NCBI GenBank assembly: GCA_033239525.1
Contig: BSYO01000008.1
Span: 15,422,830 to 15,486,829 of the forward strand
Length of the DNA stretch: 64,000 bases
Source: Nepenthes gracilis
Lineage: Eukaryota; Streptophyta; Magnoliopsida; Caryophyllales; Nepenthaceae
Direction of reading: 5' to 3'
This document shows positions 60,039 to 64,000 of this stretch, piece by piece (the stretch's first letter is position 1; every line of letters starts with the position of its first letter). The translations under genes were made by a program, and so were the position numbers. Below the pieces are notes generated by a model, which saw only the letters and a program-made list of their open reading frames with translations, searched no databases and was not told where the DNA came from.

Positions 60039-63000
60039 TGTATAAGGATTGAGATTTCATAAATCATAATTAACTGAGTTAAATTAATATATGTAAGATT
60101 AAGATCAATAAACGATGAAAATTTAGAAGTGAGGAATTCACCTCGAGATGCAATAAAAAATTAATTAATTAAACCAACTTAAATTTTGGCTGATAAAAGA
60201 TAGAACAAATGATAAAAAAATAATTTTTTTAACCAATTCTAAATCGATTAGCAATCAAATTAATTTTAGTTGACAACAAAATAACTTGGTCATCGAATTT
60301 GCACCCAGTTAATAATTGAATTTAGCTCGATTAATTAAATATAGTACAAATTAAATTAATTAAGTAAAATTATATATTTTAACACACAAATACACCCACA
60401 CATAGCTGAATTTCTAAAGAATTTAGCAAAAGTGGACCACGGCATTAACAAGCTCCTCGGTAGCCCAATTTCCATCCAAATTTTCAATAATTTCACGAGG
60501 AATTCAACTTATTCATGGCATGAGAAATCCCCTATACACATGCAGTATCATAATTAGTCAAAAATTATAAAGAAAATAAGTGAGAAACACACACACACCG
60601 CTGCCATAAGAAAAATCAGCAAAATGCTGATTTTGTGCACACCTCACCAATGACTAAATAAAAGTTAAATATAATTTTACCAATTTTAATAGCCACTTGG
60701 TAGCTTCTAAAGCCACCAAATAGTATAGTGATTCAACAAAATTAGGGAGATGAATCAGCACATTTAGGGGGCCAACAAAGCTAGAATTGGGTGGGCTGGC
60801 AGCAGCCCAAATATTAGAAAATAATTCAATTATTTACCTCCAAAGTATATAAGGTCACATGAGAAAGATAAGAGGAAGAAGAGAAGGGAAAGAACCAAAA
60901 GAAAAGGCGGAGAAACAGAGAGGAAAAGAAGAAAACACATATCAAAAATAGATGATGAAAATAGAACCAGGGAGGGAAACTCGATTGGCAACTTAATGTT
61001 CAAAATTGAATCTAAAAGTATTCCAGGCAAGAAGACCTCCACTTTTTTGATTTATTGATTAATTCTTGATATTACTTTTAAGTATTGTTGCTCCAATATT
61101 TAAAATCATATACTAGAATAGGCAAAAATCAGAATCATGCTCCATGAAGCTCGGTTTCTATAACCTGCTTATATGCTTGATTTTTCATACTGTTAATGGC
61201 TGTTTTATCCTATGAAAATTTTAATATAGAAACTTTATTATGTTAGCTAATTTATCATTTTTTTTTCTGAAATTATCATTCATAAATTAGACTGGTTTAA
61301 TGAGTTTAAAGTTGGCTGACAGTTTAAACCAAGAAAATCAAAGACTTGCTATTGGTACTGATTTTCTTCAAGATTTTAATCGGTTCAAACGTTATAAAAA
61401 TTAGTATAGAAACTTTAATGAATCGGATAGGATGTCGTAAAATTGGTATTAAAATCCCTCTTGAAAATCTGATAGATTCAGTCTTTGAAAATTTGAATAT
61501 CACTGAATTGGCCAAAATACATCAGGATATAGATTTTAGCACCAAAATTAATATATCATGTTGAACTGGGCTAGTAAAATATTTAAAAACTCACATGAAC
61601 TGATCCATTATCATGTGTTGATTCTGAAAATATAAGAGGAAGAATTTTATTTAGTGAACCGGCCACTAAACCAAACTTATGTTTAACAACATATTCTGCT
61701 AAAAATCCGAAACCAGAGTTAGTAGCAAAATCAACTACTGTTATCTGGTTGAATCGACGATCTAATGATTTCTAAACCAGTTCAAATTTCGTGACTAACA
61801 AGCTAAACTTCTTAGTAATGTTGTGACAAAACAGCTCATAAAATTGGACTGAATTGATCATTGAATCGAGTCTCACATCGGCAATTGGAGTAACCTCAGC
61901 AGTCTTGCTGATATCTAGAATTTTAGCCTATGAAAATAGATTGAATTGGGCCCAAAACTAGTTGAACCGGTAACCAAGGTAGCTTAAATGTGTTAAGATG
62001 ATACTAAAGTGTCAGTTTGTAAAATTTTGTATGAATCAACCATTGAACCAGACCCCAAAATGACAACAGAATCAGCCCATGCATCCATACTGATGATGAA
62101 CCTGACAGTTCATAAAATGTGGACTGAATCAGCTATAAATCGATTAAACAAATAGTTGACCTGGCCAAGTCATCTAGTACTAAAGCTGAACTATCATCAT
62201 ATAAATCGATTTTTAAAAATAACTTGACTCAATTATTGAACCCGCCCCAGGGACTAAAGGTTGCCACTGAACCGGCCAATTTGTACTTAATTGCCTATTT
62301 TACTAATTAAGTATGAACCAGACAGGAAATTAATAATAAATTGTCCACATATGTTATATTAAGTTAGTAAATTAAATATACATCATGTAAATCGGTTGGC
62401 CATTATAAGAACCAGTTACTAAGGATTGAAAATGAATCGGTTTCTAATAAACCGGTTGGAATTCAAATTTGTAAGTGAACCAATAGATAAATGAATTAAT
62501 TTAAAATGATTTCGGGTGCCTTACAAATTTATGAACCTATTCTAAATTTTGTATATGATGGTGAATCGGTTAGAATAATGAATCAGATGTAAAAACCGGC
62601 AAGAATTTATGAATCATCCAAACCGATTAATGAATCAGTTAATGAACCGATTGAAGAATCAAAAATCAAACGATATATTATGTCAGCACATATAAAAATT
62701 ATAAGACTTTATTTTCCATAATATGTATCAATATATATTTTTTGTACATATATATGCTAATTTTTATATAAGAGTGAAAACTAATATGATACCATGAAAA
62801 TAAGTATTTTCTCTAACATGAGAAAATCAAGAAGAAGTAAGATTAAGTATAAGTACTTCTACTAAAAAAATTTAAAAAAGTAAAAAAATTGAGTCAATGA
62901 TTTATTTCAGCAGAAGATTGTTGTCTGATAAGTACCATTATGTGATTTATGGCCCCATCTATCGGGATATAATAGATATGTACCATCCTATTTTTCGGAT

Positions 63001-63996
63001 GTAAATAAAGAAATTAAGGTCTTGGCTGTGTAAAACGAATACAATCTATCATATCTTCAAGATGTAAATAAGTTATGGTCTTAGTTGTGTGAAGCGAATA
63101 TAATCTATCCTATCTTTAGGATGTAAATAAGAAAGTTAAGTCCTTAATTGTGTGGACCGAATACAATCCATCCTATCTTCGGGATGTAAATAAAAAAGTT
63201 GCGACTTTGATTGTGTGGAGCAAATACAATCCACCATATCTTCGGGATGTAAATAAGGAAGTTAAGGTATTGGTTGTGTGAAGTAAGTACAATCCATTTT
63301 ATCTTCGGGATGTAAATAAAAAAGTTAAGACATTAGATTATGTAGACTAAATACAATCTAGATATCAATCGACCATTCCGTTAACTGATAAGGCCTACTA
63401 ACCCTAATTCCTCGAGTTATGTAAGGTAAGAAATGCTGACAAGTAAAAAAATATGTAAGGAAAAAATTAAATTCATCATGAAAATATTCCTAAAGATATA
63501 TATGTATTTTTACATGCATCACAACTCATATTCTTCTCTATGATGTATTTTTCAATAAAATATATATGTCCTTGATTATACTATATCTTGTTGAGCACTT
63601 GACTCTCTCTTTTACTATTTTTCTTACCCTTTAGATGTTTCGCAAGAGTTCATATCTGATAAATAAAAATAGAAAAGGAATGTTAGTTATACTAATGATG
63701 TAACTCATTTAGTTTAAATGATGATGTATAAACTTGCAATTTTATAAGTATCTTAAGAATGTACATATTTTAGTAATGATAGTTTAGAAGTATGTTTACA
63801 AATTTTATATGGTTATCTTGTAAGTTTTGGCAAAATTTTATAAAGTGAGTTTGGAATTTTAGTTGGTATTTTTCTTTATCACGAAACTAACATTATTTTA
63901 ATGTTGAACGGATGTCAGAGCCTTTGATGATGTAGTATTATTTTTGAATCCTCTATATTACAGTTTGTTATGATGTACAAATGATTATGATTTACA
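60039..63996 (+). mobile_element. 3.9-kb Tekay-like LTR (plus strand), copy 2
   Basis: It starts TGTATAAGGATTGAGATTT and runs to TGATTTACA near the window end, the inverted match of 34276-38089. Near its 3' end it has TTGAGCACTTGACTCTCTCT and a TTACCCTTTAG segment (63592-63637), the same layout as the other chromovirus LTRs. Whether genes follow cannot be seen because the window ends here. Confidence 0.65.
62940..63362 (+). repeat. 63-bp tandem repeat inside LTR copy 2
   Basis: Six units; the landmark GTAAATAA falls at 63001, 63064, 63123, 63186, 63249 and 63312. The unit reads roughly CTTCGGGATGTAAATAAG, then GTTAAGG, then TTGTGTGGA and GAATACAATCCATC. LTR copy 1 has only about two units (34917-35055, inverted). 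Confidence 0.9.
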
Positions 63997-64000
63997 AAGA

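Overview
The window looks like nuclear DNA of a dicotyledonous, probably woody, plant. It is AT-rich with few genes and is dominated by old nested retrotransposons. I see one host gene: a cell-wall extensin with a GT-AG intron and a Pollen_Ole_e_1 domain. I cannot name the species. No rRNA, tRNA, CRISPR array or bacterial-type operon was found.

1-2397 holds the end of a minus-strand Tat-type Ty3/Gypsy element that runs off the left edge. Its LTR is rearranged into a head-to-head inverted repeat. 2398-6000 is intergenic DNA and the extensin promoter, with a GA microsatellite and a TATA box. 6111-10298 is the extensin gene: signal peptide, a first Ser-Pro-Tyr repeat block, an Ole e 1 domain split by an 883-bp phase-1 intron, then a second and much longer repeat block of about 36 48-bp units. 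A single missing base in a C tract of exon 1 breaks the frame.

10925-27800 looks like a degenerate CACTA (En/Spm) DNA transposon. A complete Tat-lineage LTR retrotransposon (11047-22064, target duplication CCTTT) has inserted into it. That element carries gag, protease, RT, two RNase H domains and integrase on the plus strand, all decayed. An 80-bp tandem repeat follows, then a decayed antisense gene with its own poly(A) signal. A CACTA transposase fragment lies on the minus strand at 27.0-27.4 kb, and a perfect 229-bp tandem duplication lies at 24.0-24.5 kb.

27.9-64 kb is almost entirely Tekay/Del-like chromovirus material. It includes a plus-strand LTR interrupted by a 3.2-kb minus-strand solo LTR (29311-32503), and a 3.8-kb minus-strand LTR (34276-38089) with an inverted partner at 60039-63996. 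There is also an LTR followed by a primer site (about 38.2-40.24 kb), a 2-kb LTR-like insertion flanked by 8-bp direct repeats (42362-44370), and a heavily decayed full element with two LTRs (about 50.0-59.75 kb) that itself holds an insertion. 44.4-50.0 kb shows no recognisable gene.

The only unit likely to serve the host is the extensin gene. The rest is a record of repeated insertion, LTR-LTR recombination and transition-biased decay.
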